A stretch of 64,000 nucleotides of DNA from assembly GCA_964247055.1 (NCBI GenBank), contig OZ176052.1, positions 11,718,001 through 11,782,000 of the forward strand, in the 5' to 3' direction. The notes beneath the pieces are model-generated. The model was not told the DNA's origin. It searched no databases and saw only the letters and a program-made list of their open reading frames with translations. This document shows, piece after piece, positions 60,930 through 64,000 of this stretch. The DNA comes from Paragordius varius. Its lineage: Eukaryota > Nematomorpha. The position numbers were made by a program, and so were the translations under genes. Within the stretch, counting starts at the first letter, position 1, and each line of letters opens with the position of its first letter.

Positions 60930-63900
60930 TAAGATATCTCGGATTTCTGGAGATCAAAAACTGTGTTATATTTGAATAATATTTGAGATGGTGGATAGGG
61001 AAGATATGTCGCATAATTTTAAGTATATTAAAAACCTTGATACCTTGGAAAAACGATTGGTAATATCTCGGATAATCTTAGGGGTAATGAAAACCCTGAT
61101 ACCTCGGATAATAGAAAAGTATCTGGGATAATGTTAAGGATATTGAAAACCGTGGTACCTTGGATATACACATGCAGATATATCGGATGATTTAAAAGAT
61201 ATTGAAAACCGTGGCACCTTGAATAAACGCGTGAAGATATCTCGCACAATTTTAAGGATACTGAAAACCATGATACCATGGATAAACGGGTGAAGTTATC
61301 TCGGATGACTTTAAAAATGTTGAAAATCATGATACCTTGGATAATAGGGTAAAGATATATCGGATAATTTTAAGGATATATAAAAGCCTGATACTTTGGA
61401 TAAACACATGAAGATATATCGGAGGATTTCATGCATATTTAAAACGCTGACTTGGATAAACGCGTGAAGATATCTCGAATAATTTTAAGGATACAGAAAA
61501 CCATTTTACCTTAGATAAACGGGTGAATATATCTCGTAGGGTATTAAGGTTATTGAAAACCGTGGTACCTTGGATAAACAGATGAAGATATCTCGGGGGA
61601 ATTTAAGGATACTGAAAACTATGATACCTTGGATAAACGTGTGAAGATATCTCGGGGATTTTAAGGATATCGAAAACCATAATACCTGGGATAAACGCTT
61701 GATATCTCGGATAATTTTAGGTTGAAAAGATTGATACCTTAATAATAGGCAGATATCTCGAATAATGTTAAGGATATTGAAATCCCTGATACCTCTGATA
61801 ATAGGGACACATCGGATAATGTTAAGAATAAGAAAACCATGGTACCTTGGATAAACGCGGGAAGATATCTCGGATAACTTTAAGGATATTGAAAAGCCTG
61901 AACTTTGGATAAACACATGAAGATATATGGGATGATTTAAAAGATATTAAAAACCCTGACTTGAATAATAGGATGAAGATATCTCGGATAATTTTAAGGA
62001 TATTGAAAACCATGATACCTTGGATAAACGAATGAAGAAATCTCGGATAATTTCATGCATATTTAAAAGGATACCTTGGATAAACGCGCGAAGATATGTG
62101 GGATAATTTTAAGGATACTGAAAACCATGATACCTTGGATAAACGGGTGAATATATCTCGGAGGGTATTTAGGATATTGAGAGCCATGGTACCTTGGATA
62201 AACAGATGATGATATCTCGGAGGGTATTAAGGATATTGAAAACCGTGGTAGGTTGGATAAATGCGTTAAGATATCTCGGACAATTCAAAGGATACTGAAA
62301 ATCATGATATCTTAGACAAACGGGTGAAATATCTCGGGGGATTTTAAGGATACTGAAAACCATGATACCTTGGATCGGGTGAAGATATCTCGGGGGATTT
62401 TAGGATACTGAAAACCATGATACTTTAGATAAACGGGTGAATATATCTCGGAGGGTATTAAGGATATTGAAAACCGTGGTACCTTGGATAAACGCGTGAA
62501 GATATATCAAATAATTTTAAGGATACAGGAAACCATGGTACCTTGGATAAACGGGTGAAGATATCTCGGGGGATTTTAGGATACTGAAAACCATGATACC
62601 TTGGATCGGGTGAAGATATCTCGGAGGATTTTAAGGATATTGAAAACCATGATACCTTGGATAAACGGGTGAAGATATCTCGGGGGATTTTAAGGATACT
62701 AAAAACCATGATACCTTGGATCGGGTGAAGATATCTCGAGGGATTTTAAGGATATTGAAAACCATGGTACCTTGGATAAACGGGTGAAGATATCTCGGGG
62801 GATTTTAGGATACTGAAAACCATGATACCTTGGATAAACGGGTGAAGATATCTCGGGGGATTTTAGGATACTGAAAACCATGATACCTTGGATCGGGTGA
62901 AGATATCTCGGGGGATTTTAAGGATATTGAAAACCATGGTACCTTGGATAAACGGGTGAAGATATATCGGGGGATTTTAGGATACTGAAAACCATGATAC
63001 CTTGGATAAACGGGTGAAGATATCTCGGGGGATTTTAGGATACTGAAAACCATGATACCTTAGATCGGGTGAAGACATCTCGGGGGATTTTAGGATACTG
63101 AAAACCATGATACCTTGGATCGGGTGAAGATATGTCGGGGGATTTTAGGATACTGAAAACCATGATACCTTGGATCGGGTGAAGATATCTCGGGGGATTT
63201 TAAGGATATTGAAAACCATGGTACCTTGGATAAACGGGTGAAGATATCTCGGGGGATTTTAGGATACTGAAAACCATGATACCTTGGATCGGGTGAAGAT
63301 ATCTCGGGGGATTTTAGGATACTGAAAACCATGATACCTTGGATCGGGTGAAGATATCTCGGGGGATTTTAGGATACTGAAAACCATGATACCTTGGATC
63401 GGGTGAAGATATCTCGGGGGATTTTAAGGATATTGAAAACCATGGTACCTTGGATAAACGGGTGAAGATATCTCGGGGGATTTTAGGATACTGAAAACCA
63501 TGATACCTTGGATCGGGTGAAGATATCTCGGGGGATTTTAAGGATATTGAAAACCATGATACCTTGGATCGGGTGAAGATATCTCGGGGGATTTTAGGAT
63601 ACTAAAAACCATGATACCTTGGATCGGGTGAAGATATCTCGGGGGATTTTAAGGATATTGAAAACCATGGTACCTTGGATAAACGGGTGAAGATATCTCG
63701 GGGGATTTTAGGATACTGAAAACCATGATACCTTGGATCGGGTGAAGATATCTCGGGGGATTTTAGGATACTGAAAACCATGATACCTTGAATCGGGTGA
63801 AGACATCTCGGGGGATTTTAGGATACTGAAAACCATGATACCTTGGATCGGGTGAAGATATCTCGGGGGATTTTAAGGATATTGAAAACCATGATACCTT

Positions 63901-64000
63901 GGATCGGGTGAAGATATCTCGGGGGATTTTAGGATACTGAAAACCATGATACCTTGGATCGGGTGAAGATATCTCGGGGGATTTTAGGATACTGAAAACC
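60930..64000. repeat. Satellite array, 55- and 60-bp units, continues past window end
   Basis: A tandem array of at least 50 units built on ACCATGATACCTTGGAT, CGGGTGAAGATATCTCGG and GGGATTTTAGGATACTGAAA. Two unit types occur: a 55-bp form (CTTGGATCGGGTGAAG) and a form of about 60 bp with an extra TAAA and A (CTTGGATAAACGGGTGAAG), the latter usually paired with CCATGGTACC instead of CCATGATACC. Units at the left, to about 62.3 kb, are divergent and irregular; those at the right are nearly identical and repeat in short mixed blocks. The open frames on the minus strand are by-products of the repeat, not genes. Confidence 0.95.

Noticed and set aside
61028-63332. Series of minus-strand ORFs with a repeating FSISLKSPEISS-type peptide
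   Set aside because: They are stop-free phases of the 55/60-bp satellite, overlap each other and change frame with unit length. There is no sign of a real gene.
60930-64000. CRISPR-like array
   Set aside because: The units are contiguous with no unique spacers, and the genome is eukaryotic.

Overview
The window is nuclear DNA from an animal: AT-rich, intron-containing, with metazoan signalling genes (a MIG-10/RIAM/lamellipodin adaptor, a RalGDS-type exchange factor and a Jun bZIP factor). Eleven introns are only 22-30 bp long. Introns this small are a known hallmark of dicyemid mesozoans, so a dicyemid or similar tiny-intron parasitic animal is my best guess (inference, about 0.5). All exon models were built by hand from splice sites, and every multi-exon model closes in frame.

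Layout: 1-492 is the 3' end of UTP3/SAS10 (+). 657-1992 is a PDCD2/TSR4-family gene (-), tail to tail with it. About 2-7.3 kb is intergenic and full of TTAA-flanked MITEs. 7341-7772 is a small four-exon coiled-coil gene (+). 7828-10820 is a two-membrane-pass protein ending in a PPPPYN tail (-), with a hAT transposon in its first intron. 11433-17866 is DHX35 (+, 12 exons). 18.0-20.4 kb holds two Helitron-like copies. 20790-27161 is a RalGDS/RGL gene (-, 10 exons). 27.2-34 kb is intergenic, with a 5'-inverted LINE copy and MITEs. 34033-41323 is CC2D1/Lgd (+, 15 exons). 41890-42846 is a single-exon two-pass membrane protein with two PPxY motifs (-). 42.8-47.7 kb is intergenic, with a tRNA-derived SINE candidate and a MITE. 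47777-53136 is MIG-10/RIAM/lamellipodin (+, 9 exons). 54572-55536 is Jun (-, 3 exons). 55.7-56.9 kb is a second 5'-inverted LINE. 57.5-58.1 kb is a MITE. From about 60.93 kb to the end there is a 55/60-bp satellite array that runs off the window.

The genes are ordinary monocistronic host genes rather than an operon. Loose themes are small-subunit ribosome biogenesis (UTP3 and PDCD2), Ras-family and actin signalling (RalGDS, MIG-10) with a JNK/AP-1 output (Jun), and endosomal sorting (CC2D1 next to a PPxY membrane protein). The most unusual features are the bimodal intron sizes with the tiny introns near gene starts, the dense families of small DNA transposons inside introns, and two LINE copies that both look twin-primed.
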